Assembly (NCBI RefSeq): GCF_000499845.2
Contig: NC_023756.2
Span: 39,122,579 to 39,186,578, forward strand
DNA from: Phaseolus vulgaris
Lineage: Eukaryota; Streptophyta; Magnoliopsida; Fabales; Fabaceae
Length of the DNA: 64,000 nucleotides
Reading direction: 5' to 3'
Shown in pieces: positions 45,661-56,914 of this stretch (position 1 is its first letter; each line of letters starts with the position of its first letter). The notes below the pieces were generated by a model. It was not told where the DNA came from and made no database searches. It saw only the letters and a list, made by a program, of their open reading frames with translations. The position numbers and the translations under genes were made by a program.

Positions 45661-45740
45661 TACAAACTCAAAATATAGTATTCAATATTACTAACAATTT
45701 CAAACAACCCAAGGGCGAACCTTCGGCTCTTGATACCACT

Positions 45741-46090
45741 TGTTAGGGAAATCGGGTAATTTTCTCACTAAAACAAAACCTAACAGAGCTACCCGATAAA
45801 TAATATTGAATATTATAACAAAAGAGAAAACAACATAATACTAATAAATAGAGCAGAATAATAAAAGAGATAAAGAGAAAAAAAACACATCCAAAACTTG
45901 TTAACGGAGTTCAGCCAATTTAGCCTAATCTCTGAGCACAACTGAAACAACCCGCTTTTATTTATGTGGGAGGAGATATTACAAATTGGGATATTAACAA
46001 TGAAGGAGGAGAGGTTAATTTATAACCCTCAAACTCCCTCCTCAAATAATTCTCACCGATGTGGGACTTGAGATTAAGCCAAAATCAACA
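45741..46090 (-). repeat. 5' LTR of the Tork-like element
   Basis: It is 350 bp, paired with 41,192-41,540. Plus-strand ends are TGTTAGGGAAAT and AAAATCAACA. Confidence 0.9.
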
Positions 46091-46720
46091 ACTATATGGT
46101 AGACACACACACATCATTCTAAAGTAAATGGCCTTAAAAGAAGAGGTCAAATATACCAGCAAAGATATTACCTGTACTTGAAAGTGTTCCCACCTCAACA
46201 AGAATATTCTTTACATCAACATGGTTATCCAGATTCTCACCCAATTGTCACCCACCATAAGAAATGCACATGCAATTTGAGTTAAAAGCATATATATATA
46301 TATATATACATGGAAAATAACATATCGTATATTCGAGCGGCCTACAAAATTTATGGAAATTAATCAAATAGATAATAGAAAGACGACTTCTTTTAAGTGA
46401 CACTCATTAAAAACATATCAAACTTTATATTCAGTTGTATGATAGCCTATAGAACCATTTTAAATTAATCAAATAGATAATAAAAAAAATTTCATTTAAG
46501 TAATAACTCTTTAGAAACATATCGAACTGAACAATATCACACTACAAAAAAAAGTTTTATTATCGTGGGCCAAAAACGGATGCTAAGTATGAAAAACCTA
46601 CACAAAATGGTGATTATCGTCGGCATAACGTTAATAAGAATTTTGAAGCTAATATACTCGACGTAAAGATATATTGGCGGGTGCGGGCGACACATGGCGG
46701 GTGTTTTTTTGCGTAGGTGA

Positions 46721-47010
46721 AGCGTGGGCTTAGCCTACAAGGAGTTTAGAAATTTATAAAAAAATTGTGAGTTTGACCCACGCTGAGCCCACACAAAATT
46801 ATATTAGTGTGGGCCAAGCCTTCAAAATGTCCAAGTAGTTATAAAAAAATTGTGAGTTTGACCCATTCTAAGTCCACACAAAATTATATTAGCGTGGGCC
46901 AAACCTTCAAAATGTCCAAGTAGTTATAAAAAATTGTGAGTTTGACCCACGCTAAGCCCACACAAAGTTATATTAGCGTGGGCCAAGCCTTCAAAATGTC
47001 CAAGTAGAGT
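46721..47010. repeat. Left sub-terminal tandem repeat of the CACTA element, about 85-bp unit
   Basis: Units start at 46,721, 46,806, 46,891 and 46,975 (last one partial). Each begins AG(C/T)GTGGGCC and contains TTCAAAATGTCCAAGTAG and TTGTGAGTTTGACCCA. Such arrays bind the TNPA-type protein in CACTA elements; that role is inferred here. Confidence 0.85.
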
Positions 47011-48025
47011 GAGTTTAGCTACGAGGGGCACACAATAAGCGTAGGTTAAGCCTTCATGTTGGCCACAAATTAGTGTGGGCTTAGCCTTCAAAATATTAAA
47101 AAAAAATTATATTATTTATTTGAAAAAGTGTAGGCTTAGCCTACAAGCACACAAAGAATTTCAGTTTGAAATATATTTTTATTGAAATAAATCAATTTTA
47201 AAAAGAAAACTATTTTTTTATTAAAATAAATCAATTTTAAATTACTCTACTTCTCTCTTTCTTATTGTATTTATCCTATTTTTTACCTATTTCATTTTTT
47301 TCAATATAATTATTCAAGATAAAATTATTTTAGGAAGCAATGTAATATGAAGAAATGTTTTTCATACTAAAAAAATATTATTTATAACTTTTTCTTTATA
47401 CTTTTTACTTGTCTTGAAAATTGAATATTGTTTTTAAAATGAGCAAGAAAAAATATTTTTTTAATAGGAACAAGGAAAAGAACAAGAAAAATTATTTTCT
47501 AATACAAGGCCCACTATAATAAACTTGGAATTTTGTACAAAAATACAAAGGTAAAAATGTGATATATGTGGTTTTTTATTGAAGATATTTTGATTGAAAT
47601 TGAACTAAAGTTACTTTAATTAACTAAGGTTGAGCTCGTAGATACCAAGACAAGCTTACCTTCACACTCTTCAAAATACCAAGAAAAACAGAAAATACGC
47701 TTTAAAAAATAGTAACTCGATCACAAACAGAAGTTGAGCTATATAAGGTTCCAAGAAACTTCTACTTTCTGATCATGTCAACCTAGAGAAGTTAAATCTT
47801 AAACAGTTTGAAACCTTTCTTGTTTTAACATAACAAGAAAAAGCCTAAAACTAAAGAGATCATCTACATAACAGATGACTACAAACATTCCCAAAGAACA
47901 AGGACACACACTCAAACAAACTATGTTTAACACCCTGCTACTAAACCTAAAAACAACAGTGCATAGGCTCCAAAAAGAACATCAAAAGCACTTTAACTGC
48001 AGCAAAAACAACATCAAACCAGCAC
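47011..48025. other. Interior of the CACTA element, non-coding
   Basis: AT-rich. Degenerate GTGGGCTTAGCC words continue to about 47,140. No convincing gene in 47,150-48,025. Confidence 0.45.
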
Positions 48026-48265
48026 CAAAACTGCAGCATAAACCAACATTTATACAACATAAAACCAGCTAAAAACAGTACCAAAACTGCAGCAGAAAAT
48101 CAGCATTTGCACATCATAAAACCAACTCCAAAACTGCAGCAGAAAACCAACATTTATACAACATAAAACCAACAAAAAGCAGTACCAAAACTGCAACAGC
48201 AAACCAACATTTGTACAACATAAAAACCAGCAAAACCAACACCAAAGCTGCAGCAGAAAACCATC
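48026..48265. repeat. Imperfect 47-57-bp minisatellite
   Basis: Units begin CAAAACTGCAGCA at 48,026, 48,082, 48,129, 48,186 and 48,243 (the last with one change), each followed by an ACCAACATTTATACAACATA-like block. The array lies inside the CACTA element. Confidence 0.75.
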
Positions 48266-48594
48266 ATAATCCTAGCAGCTACTTCGTGATATCTAACTCC
48301 CCCCTGCATAATCATAATCATAATCTTAAGTTGAACTATTAAAGCCTACCCTGCTTACAACAAATCAGTATCTGCTACTATCTAATCACCCACCAAAGGA
48401 AAAGAAACTTCTACTTTCTGATTATTTTGTACATTATCAAACTTCATCAAGAGCAGTATGCGACATCAATGAAGGTAATTTCTCCAAAAGCAACTTTAGG
48501 GTGGTAATGAAACATAATCTAGTTAATACAAGGAAAAGCAAGTTATAGTATGATACACAGATATTGTTTTAAGAAAACTTACAAAATGATGAAC

Positions 48595-48903
48595 TCAAGG
48601 CAGGGGTTGATCATCAAAGTTTCGAGCATAGTGAGGGTGAACCTGACTTGTGCTTGTTGAGGTGTCACCCTGTTGTCGCTCCATCATCATGGTTAACTTT
48701 TGCTCCATGAACTTTATTTTATCCTCCAACATTGCACAGTTTTGATTTGCTTGAGCAGCTATTTGAGTTGCTTGATCGGCTCTTTCATTTGCTTGCATCA
48801 CTTGTTGATGAAGTTGTTCATTATGAGAAAAGTAATCACTGGAAGGAGCAAGTATTGAAGGTTGGGTTAGGGAAGACACTCCATGACGGATGTTGGAAGC
48901 CAA
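48595..48903 (-). pseudogene. C-terminal fragment of an En/Spm-associated transposon protein
   Basis: The frame of 102 codons starts MASNIRHGVSSLTQPS and continues into a Gln/Asn-rich coiled-coil stretch (QANERADQATQIAAQANQNC), ending in a hydrophilic tail. This layout resembles the C-terminus of plant Ptta/En/Spm transposase-associated proteins, and it lies in a CACTA element. The N-terminal part is not found upstream, so it is a remnant or a late exon. Confidence 0.5.
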
Positions 48904-49635
48904 GTCTGCAGTGCCATAACATCGACCTCTGCTCTTGCCAGAAACTGTAATTAATTTAGCTAAGTAAACAGAATTTTCCTCCTTACATAAGCATTTCTAA
49001 GAAAGTTTATGTTCCATCAGCCCCCAATAAACACTAGTTTCCTTACAGACATCACCAGTGAAAAATGTGGTCATGGGCAACACAACCACTCCCCCAACTT
49101 CTAAAGTTCACTTATAGAACTAGATTTATCTCCACTACATCTTGCAAATTTTCTTTTCATCTTTCCTACCAGTATTGCCCAACTGAAAACATAAAAATAG
49201 GTTGAAAGAGTTGCTTGTCAATTTTGACCTTTCCCAAGACATAATCATTGTTAACCGTGCAAAGCATTTCTTATCCTCAGAGGGAGGAACTAAGTTAGAA
49301 AGCAATAAAATATGAGAAACTATATGTAATTTTAATGGAAGAGTAATTTTGTCATTTGAACATAATTTTTATCATATCTTACCATTATTTGGTCCATGTT
49401 GAATACAGGAAAATGTAACATAATTTAGTTATCTAATTATCTGAGGTGCACCAAACATTTGACTGGCTTAAGCTTATCATGCTTGGATTCCATCATATTC
49501 ATATCGTAAGTTGTTTTTATCCCAATATCATCCTATCATATCTTGAACACCAAACAAACCTTAACAGCACTATACCACATGTAAATAATTAATAATCCAC
49601 AAAAAATATGTAACAGGAGACCAACAAAAAGTTAC

Positions 49636-50572
49636 CTTGGAGAACAAGGTATCCCATGCTTTAGCAGGCACTTGTTTCATTGAGGTAATCTTTGAAACTG
49701 GGACTTTCCCATGTGAGCATTGGACAGACGAGTTGTCAAGAGGACTGTATATACCTTGCAAAGTAAGCCTCCTATAAAATACTAATACATCAATTAACCT
49801 GACTCTAATAATTGTTTGAAAGGAAAAGCACTAACACTGGAATAATGTTGTCAGCCCACTGGCGAAGCCATTCGCTAGAAATCCAATAAAATGGTTTTTC
49901 CAGTGGTTGAACAGGAGCTTCAGCTAAAACAAATCGAACCTCCTGTCTGCTTCCAGTAATACGACCCAATTCCAACTCTTTCTTATTATTGTACTCCTGA
50001 CAAGCTTCATCATATGAGGCATTGAAATTTTGAATCTCATTACAAAGATGATATGCAAGAGAAGCACCATTTTGCAAAGCAACTTCCACACGCTCTCTTT
50101 CATCATGCTTAGCACCACAAATTACACTCCCAATTTCACCAACATTTTTTGTATGTTTAAGATGGTACATCAACATGTACGCATCACTAGACAAAAATGT
50201 CTCCACAAGTGAAGATTTTGAATGAGAGGCATGCAAACCATTTCCATTACTGTCAGCTACTATCGCTTGAGAACAATTAGAATGAATTGCATCAGTCTTG
50301 ATGGATTTAGAGGTAGAATTTGAAGACCCTTCGCCAAATGGAAGACAACCCAAATTAGTAACATGCTCATCATCAAATTCCCACCATTGCCCAATGTTTA
50401 CATCCTTAATATGAGCAATGTAATGACCACTATTAGCACCAGTTCCCTTGTGAATCAGTACAGCTGACAAGTCATACACCAAGTCGAACTGAGACAACTC
50501 AGACATTCTATGCCGCATATCAAGTTCAGCAGGAAACGAGAAAGCATAAGAAATTTTCTTCTTTGTTGTAGT
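49636..50572 (-). pseudogene. UBP26: Captured exons of a UBP26-like ubiquitin carboxyl-terminal hydrolase
   Basis: There are two exons: 50,572-49,836 and 49,744-49,636. They join through a GT-AG intron in phase (codon Val spans the splice). The combined 846 nt are fully open. The first exon has the USP His-box region (VLIHKGTGANSGHYIAH, then WWEFDDEHVTNLG), which supplies the catalytic His. The second has the block [16 protein letters not shown]. Both match plant UBP26, a nuclear deubiquitinase of histone H2B. The Cys-box exons and the C-terminal exons are absent, so it cannot be a working protease. Keeping the intron shows capture at DNA level. It lies wholly inside the CACTA element and is probably a transduplicated fragment. 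Confidence 0.8.
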
Positions 50573-53500
50573 CTGTCAACACAAATAATACACAAATACA
50601 CTATCAGAACGCAAATAAATGGTAAAGAAAATCAAACATTGCAGCATATATAGGGAAACACCATTAAAAAACCATTATTTTAAGAAAGAAACATGACAAA
50701 TCATGCTCTATTTCTTGAGAGATGAAGATGTGTTATGCTTCATCCAAATGTAAATGGATCTCTTGGCAATTTTGAGCAACTATGAATGACCCTCCCAAGG
50801 ATATATTTTTCTCTGAAAATATGCATGTGCCACTAAATTATTTTTATAATACCTTCAGCTTAAAAATTTTAGAAGATGAAATAAGCTTTGAACTATGAAA
50901 CAAAGACACCTCTCCTTCTTGAAGTGCCATATTGGCAAATACGTTTTCAACAGTTACTCCTCGCTAGCACCTCCACTTTGAAGGACATCAAACTACTAAT
51001 GTCTTCTCACCTCTTCTAGTAAAGCTCATTATCATAGGAAAAAAATAGTTGATTTGGAAAGGTGAATATACCTTTTCTTCTAAGTTATAATTTCATCTTA
51101 TTGAGATTCTTTTATAAAGAGACTGTTCTTTCATTGCAAAATAATGAGTACTCACTAATATTCTTTTGAGGCTTACTATTATAAGAAGATGAATATACAA
51201 GGAGTAAGTATTGATTATCACTTTAGATTCTATGTACATTATTCATTTCATTTGAGTCTATCTCTCTATATATACATATATATATATGCAGTGTCTCAGT
51301 GTCATTTTATAAATTAGCCTTTTCAATGTGTCTGTCAAAGTCTGTTTCGTAGGTTTTGAAAATCCTTTAGGCTTTGGAACATAATCAAATTAAAATGGAA
51401 AGAGTGTAGCTCATCAAGGGATGAGGACGTATGATAGAACAAGACAACCTTCTATTAAATATCTGTAATGAATTGTTTGCTAAGTCTCCTTGAAGGATCA
51501 AGTCGTTCATACATCCATCTTCGATCCATTTTTCTGCATAGAATATATGTATATAGTAGTGATGAAATTATTAGCCAATATAACACCGCTCTATGAGTAG
51601 TGATATATAAGAATTATCAAACAAAACTATCATACCATATCACAATGGTGTGAAATCAGTTGTGACTTGTAAAGTGATTTTCAACTCAAAATATTTGTGA
51701 TCACAAAGTACCTACGAAGCTTAAAGGAAAGTTTTAGACCAGTTGTACTCTATGGAAGTGATTGTGATCATATTGCTCAATGACCACTTGTACTCTATAG
51801 ATGTGAGTGTTATCACATTGCTCTATGACTTGTTATATACTCTATGGAAGAAAATGTTGGAGTTTAAAGCCTCAAAGAGGAAACTATGGAATGACAGTAT
51901 TAGAGTTAATAAAAAATGACAAAAAATTGATTAACAATTAGGCGAGTTTAATGATTAATTTAAACTAAATACACTTTAGATTTTCTCAAATTATTAATTA
52001 AATTCTTAGCAGAAAAAAAGTACCAGTTCAATAAAACTGAAAGTCCCCTTTCCATGATCATTGACAAGGAAAACAGAACCCAAAAAGCAAGGCATCGCTG
52101 GTTGCTGGAACGAGAGTCACTCTCCATTGCACGAACAGAAACAAACTTAAAAAAAAAATTAGGAACACATACATCTCTTATACTTTCAGAAAACACCAAT
52201 CGCTTACATCTCTTATGCTAGAGGGTAATGTAATTTAATAACAAAATGGGGTATTTTCTTTACTATCATCATATTTACGAGTACTGATAGCAGCCACTTA
52301 CAATGGACAAAGAAAGCTAAATGGAGGCCAGCACGTGCAAGAAAAACAAAACAGACACAAACGTAAGACAATAAGAACTAAGAAAACTGAAACAGAAGGG
52401 TTACATTTGGTTTATCATAGCTAAATTTTGAAATAACTGGTAATGAAGAACAGAGAAAGTGTTGGATTTACCATGAAAGGAGGGTGAATGAGTTGGTTAA
52501 GAGAGTGTAAAATGGTTCTTCCCAACACATTGTTTGTTAATTTCAATCTCTATTCTTTTCTTCTTCAACCCAAATCCAACAAAGAAAGAACTTTATGGGG
52601 AAGCAACAACTTCCAACGTAGTTCAGAAGGCGAAGACCAAAAGTCAATTTAATCACTGCTCCTTTTTACCTTCTATCTCTCTTTGTTTCCACATAAGCCA
52701 ATGAAAAAAAAGAGGAAGGAAAAGACACGAAAAAATTAAAAATAATCTTTAAAATATCTTCTAGCTATAATATAATTATATTAAAAATATACTGATTATG
52801 TTTCTTAATACGTTTGTAACTAGTATTTTCTATAGACATTTCTTAATACGTTTGTCACTTTTTAGAATAAGAATAAATAAAATAAAGTGTTGTTATATTA
52901 AAAAAAATCACCAAAGATTGTTTAATCTATCCATAAATACTCCTTATTGCACAATTGTCCATTTCCTTCGCTTCTTCCATGAGTAACACCACCTACACAA
53001 GGCAAATACATTCTATACAAACCTAGAATACCAGCCCACATAGATACCAAAAACAGTCCCACACAGCAACCAAAACCAGAACCCCAACCATCCCAACCAG
53101 CAGCTACAAAACAGGACAATATACACCCCATTACTCACCAGAAGCATTGTTGAGACCTACTGCAATTCAATACCCCTTACTGACTAGCTTTGGTCTTCCC
53201 CTTCAGTCAGCTTTTGGTCTTCCATCATCTCTGTCCATCCACAATACCTTCACATCAGCTTCAACACAAATAGATACCTTGCATATATAATGTGTTGAAT
53301 AATGTTTTCAGCAATCGTGGCTGACCTAAAATCTCACACTAACTATCTATTAAACTCCTTATACCACTAAGTTAACCCTAATGGGTTTTGAGATTTGAAT
53401 TCTTATCCTCTTAAAGTTGAATTTCAATTCAAGGTCTGCTGCATATGTGCAATATTCATGCTTTCGTAAAGAACATTTTAGTACTTAACATATAAATCTT

Positions 53501-54256
53501 AAGCTTTTGAGGTATGTGTTGTAGCAATCAAATATAGAAAGGAAAACAAATTAACTGTTAGTTTTGAAAAGTCGGATGGATGGAAAGTGTTGTGTTGTAA
53601 GGTTGTTTCAGGTTTTTTTATATCGGTTAGATCATCTATGAAGAGATTCTTATGTATATATTGTTTCTTGTTGATAGAAAAATCAAAACCACATCTTAAA
53701 TGTGCATTATGCGAATCAAATTTTACTTGGGACAAAATTTGTGAATGTGCTTTGGGACAAAAACTCTGAATTGCCATGGTAACTAGCTAGCGTCAATTAT
53801 TGAAACTTCGTGGAAACTGAAAAACGTTGGAGTGCAATCAAACTTTAGAAGGTATATTAAAATAGCAGAAATCATTTTCGAAAGGTGTTGAGGGGAATTT
53901 GATTCTTGCTGCCTACCACAGACAATTCGAATAACGCAAAGGACCATTGTTACTCCTAACTCCCTCAGTAATCCAATGTGTATTCACTTATACCCTTTTT
54001 ACACAAATTATTCACTGTATAAAGCATCAATATGACCTACAAGGAACTTAGCATCAAAATCATTCGAGAACTTAGCATCCTCTTAAATCAACATGTAAGA
54101 AGAAAAATCATCCTAGGGTTACACAAATCAGCATCATAATTGTAAGAAAAAACAAGTATATGGGAAACCTACATCAAGAACCTAGGGTTACAAAAAGATT
54201 AAGTTCACGGTCGTCAAAGAAGAAGAAGGAATGGAGGAAGAAATGCGAAACTCACC
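50573..54256. other. CACTA interior beyond the captured exons, no clear gene
   Basis: No further UBP26 exon was recognised. A stretch at about 52,470-52,640 (minus strand) has the look of a 5' leader with ATG next to a GTAAAT donor-like site, possibly the captured start of a gene. 53,490-53,780 has short frames of no recognised family. Confidence 0.35.
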
Positions 54257-54456
54257 GTTCACGGTCGAAGCACGGTCACACGTTCACAGTCGAAGCACGG
54301 TCACACGTTCACGGTCGAAGCACGGTCACCGTCATGGTCAAAGAAGAAGAAGGAGTGGAGGAAGAAATGTTCAATACGCTCAGCAGTTTTGTGGGCTCTC
54401 TTAGACTCATATTCGAGTTCAGTAACACTTTTCAACAACTAGAAGTTTTGAAATAA
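54160..54456 (+). CDS. Small unidentified ORF, 98 aa, over a 25-bp repeat
   Basis: The frame is Lys/Arg/Glu-rich (KKKKEWRKKCETHRSRSKH) and crosses the 25-bp tandem repeat at 54,257-54,331, which encodes a repeated TVEARSH-like stretch. No family is recognised. It may be chance. It lies just inside the right end of the CACTA element. Confidence 0.2.
   Translation: MGNLHQEPRVTKRLSSRSSKKKKEWRKKCETHRSRSKHGHTFTVEARSHVHGRSTVTVMVKEEEGVEEEMFNTLSSFVGSLRLIFEFSNTFQQLEVLK
54257..54331. repeat. Three tandem copies of a 25-bp unit
   Basis: Units start at 54,257, 54,282 and 54,307, each GTTCAC(G/A)GTCGAAGCACGG and so on. The second copy differs by one base. Confidence 0.9.
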
Positions 54457-54491
54457 ATTAATTATAATTTTATTATTTTTAATTTTAAAAT

Positions 54492-54630
54492 CATAGCGCG
54501 GGCTAAACCTTCAAAATGTTTAAGTAGCAGGGACTTAGCTTCAAAGGCATAGCGTGGGCTAAACCTTCAAAATGTTTAAGCAGCGGGGACTTAGCTTCAA
54601 AGGCATAGCGTGGGCTAAACCTTCAAAAAT
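54492..54630. repeat. Right sub-terminal tandem repeat of the CACTA element, 56-bp unit
   Basis: Units start at 54,492, 54,548 and 54,604 (last partial), beginning CATAGCG(C/T)GGGCTAAACC, with TTCAAAATGTTTAAG inside. They share GCGTGGGC and TTCAAAATGT words with the left array but have a different period. Confidence 0.85.
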
Positions 54631-55369
54631 TTAAAATTTTATTATTATAAAATTTGTTTTTCTTTTTTTTAAGTTTGCATCCGTTTTGCGTGGGTTTGGT
54701 CGACGAAAAATGCGTCCACATTTGATCCACGCAAATATGTAGAAGCTAATTACTTGTTTTCTTGTAGTGTGATGATATTATTATATGCTTCCTAGTTTAA
54801 TCAGAAAAATATTAAAGATTCTAGTAGTGTAAACTACTAGGCGACTGATAGCTATTGGCATTAGCATTTCTAGGAAACGGACAAGAAGGAAACCAAATAT
54901 TGCGAGGTTATAAAAAAAGGGATGATAATACTTACTAGGAGGTAAAACGAGTAATAAGCAGTCTTGAACTGAACCATACGGTGATGCCCGCAGAAGATGA
55001 TATCCATATACGTTATTATCAGTATTGATTTCTCAAGACAGAAAAGAATAATGGACAAGCAACTGAAGAGAAAATACATAGATTGCATTGAAACATATCA
55101 CATTGCTAGCTAGCAATAAGAGAAGGAACCAGAAACAAGCAAATTTCACATCATATTTTTCACTATGCCCAGCCAAAAAATAACTAGTGTTATTCATTTT
55201 GGAAATTTCAAGCAATGCTCACAAAATTTTGCTGAAGGATAGCAAGCAAAGTAGCAGACTTACTAGACATCTTTCATTTAAAACCTAAAGATAGCCACGT
55301 CTATATCTAATGGGCATAACGTCCACCACCAAACCCTGTGCATAAGAAATATCTCCCATTTGCGCACAC

Positions 55370-55642
55370 TCCTTCTTTCTTGGCTTTATAAATAGCCAAC
55401 AAAATTCAGTGCCTCTCCCTCACGATCATTTTTAATTCTATAAAGACCCATTAACGCTTTTGTTGGATTGCAACAGAGAGATCAAAGAAACAGAAAAGGC
55501 AGAAAAAAAGAAAAAGCAAATCTTAAATCTTAAAGTTAACAAAGACAAACCCATGCATGTTAAACCCCTGGGTCACCACCATTTTTCACCAATACCATTA
55601 ATATATTACTCTGCATATCTACAACCTAATTTTAAAATATGA
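55370..55642 (+). other. Promoter-like TATA region and short ORF
   Basis: A clean TATAAATAG lies at about 55,386-55,394 and is followed about 75 bp later by a 60-codon frame (55,460-55,642; Lys-rich start). No family is recognised and no continuation exon was found. It may be the 5' end of a broken gene, or chance. Confidence 0.25.
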
Positions 55643-55842
55643 CCAATTTCAGAAATAAATAAATGTTGGACCCCTTTTGTTCTATTCAAATTCTTAGATG
55701 TACTAATGGTATATATTTGTTATGAATTATAACTTTTTTAATTCGATTCATCATTTTTCTCTTAAAATTATTGGTTTTGTCAAATACAATTTTATATAAT
55801 ATTCTATGTTTCAAGGTTGATGATATTAGAAACAACACAATT

Positions 55843-56914
55843 TGTTAGAAATGTAGACCTTAAACAACAAGAGGGGTGAATTGTTTACAAAAATTTTCGT
55901 AAATATTAAAGGTATAGTGAAGGTAAAAAAGAATCAATCAATTAGAAATCTGCTCAGCTGAATTTAAAAAAAAAATTCACTTAATAGCTGAAAATCAATC
56001 GATTGTTTTTGCGAAATAATCGATTGTTTATAGCAGCAATTATAAAATTCAAGCAAAAACAGATTTAAAGAGATAAATGATAGAAAGATTCACACAGTAA
56101 ATTCATACTGGTTCACTCTTAGCCAAGAGCTACATCCAGTCCCCAGAAAACCTCTGAGTATTCCACTAAGCAATCAAAACACCTTAACTATAACACACAC
56201 ACACCAAAGTGGTGATCTTGAACCCTCCAAGAACACACACCACCTTTGGTAATCACACCACAAAATTCATAACACCCTCTGAATCTGCACACCAACAATT
56301 CTTACAGAAATACAATTGTTAAGAGAGAAAAAATGATAACACCTGATACAATCACATATTGAAAAGAAGAAATACAATGCAATCTTATGCCACTTTTAGA
56401 AAGAATCCAAAGCTTGAAGCAATATTGGAAAAACTTGATTTGAAAGCAATAATATGAATCAATAACAAACAAGAGCGTAAAATAGATTTTATATACTCCA
56501 AACAATTGTTAAAAATATTTAATGTAAGAGTCAAATCAGTTTTAAAGCAATTAAAACAGATTGAACTAACTTAACATAATTTTGTTAAGAAATTCAAAAA
56601 TTAATCGATTGAATTTTCGAAATAACTGATTGAATTAGTTTGGCAACAAAGTCAACCAAAGTCAAGTTGTTTCAAATCCTTTTCAAAAACCTCTAAGTGT
56701 AAAACAACCGATTGAAACGACAATTTAACAGGTTGATTTTCCACTTCTCTTTGAAAACACATATGTTTCAAAAGGATTAAAATCAAACAACCTTGAATCA
56801 AATCTATGAGTGGATTACAAATTCAAACTACCCAAAACCCACCAACACACAAGCAGTAGCAAAGTCTTCAAGCAATCTTCACAGATTTGGAGACATCAAA
56901 GCATATGTTCAACA
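55843..56914 (-). repeat. 3' LTR of the degenerate Sirevirus-like element
   Basis: It is 1,072 bp. Plus-strand ends are TGTTAGAAATG and ATGTTCAACA. It shares landmarks with the other family LTRs (AGAGGGGTGAATTGTTTA, ACTGGTTCACTC, AGAGCTACATCCAG). The 5 bp before it are CAATT. The partner duplication is outside the window. Confidence 0.85.

Larger units (their letters stand above)
41192..46090 (-). mobile_element. Ty1/copia element, Tork-like, decayed
   Basis: It is 4.9 kb with short LTRs (41,192-41,540 and 45,741-46,090). The flanking 5-mers AGTAT and ACTAT differ by one base. On the minus strand the primer site after the 5' LTR contains TGGTATCAAGAGCC, close to initiator Met tRNA, and a purine tract (AAGGTGAAGATT) precedes the 3' LTR. 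Gag-pol lies between. The LTRs are about 94% identical, so this is much older than the gypsy copy at 6,913. It sits in an intron of the dead FPPS gene between its second and third recognised exons. The Tork call rests on RNase H wording ([21 protein letters not shown]) and is tentative. Confidence 0.85.
46540..54769. mobile_element. CACTA (En/Spm-type) DNA transposon carrying host gene exons, 8.2 kb
   Basis: The left end is CACTACAAAAAAAAG. The right end, on the complementary strand, reads CACTACAAGAAAACAAG, so the 13-bp termini differ at about two sites. The flanking trinucleotides TCA and TGA differ by one base. Both sub-terminal regions carry tandem arrays with the shared word GCGTGGGC (46,721-47,010 and 54,492-54,630), as is usual for CACTA elements. 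Inside are a fragment like the C-terminus of an En/Spm-associated protein (48,903-48,595) and two exons of a host deubiquitinase. No full transposase is present, so it would depend on another copy. It lies in an intron of the FPPS pseudogene. Confidence 0.75.
40493..54988 (-). pseudogene. FPPS: Farnesyl diphosphate synthase pseudogene, split by two transposons
   Basis: Six exons of plant farnesyl diphosphate synthase are recognisable on the minus strand: about 54,988-54,936 (HHRMVQFKTAYYSFYL); about 46,276-46,172 (ENLDNHVDVKNILVEVGT); 41,095-41,051 (DDYLDCFGDPETIGK, the second Asp-rich motif); 40,972-40,883 ([20 protein letters not shown]); 40,803-40,732 (DNYGNADPENVAKVKALYN); about 40,571-40,493 (IEAHPSKVVQVVLKSFL). 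The enzyme makes C15 farnesyl diphosphate for sterols and sesquiterpenes. This copy is dead. Exon two has an 11-bp near-duplication (46,232-46,253) that shifts the frame, the acceptor before the fourth exon reads AA instead of AG, the last exon has an internal deletion, and its normal C-terminus is missing. Upstream exons with the first Asp-rich motif are not seen. A CACTA element and a copia element sit in two of its introns. Confidence 0.82.

Noticed and set aside
47875..48072. 65-codon frame
   Set aside because: It reads into the CAAAACTGCAGCA minisatellite, is low-complexity, and resembles no family.
51960..52199. 79-codon minus-strand frame
   Set aside because: Not similar to any UBP26 exon or transposon protein I recognise; most likely chance.
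46537..54772. Perfect 3-bp target duplication for the CACTA element
   Set aside because: Flanks are TCA and TGA, so the duplication is imperfect. The element call rests on termini and sub-terminal arrays instead.
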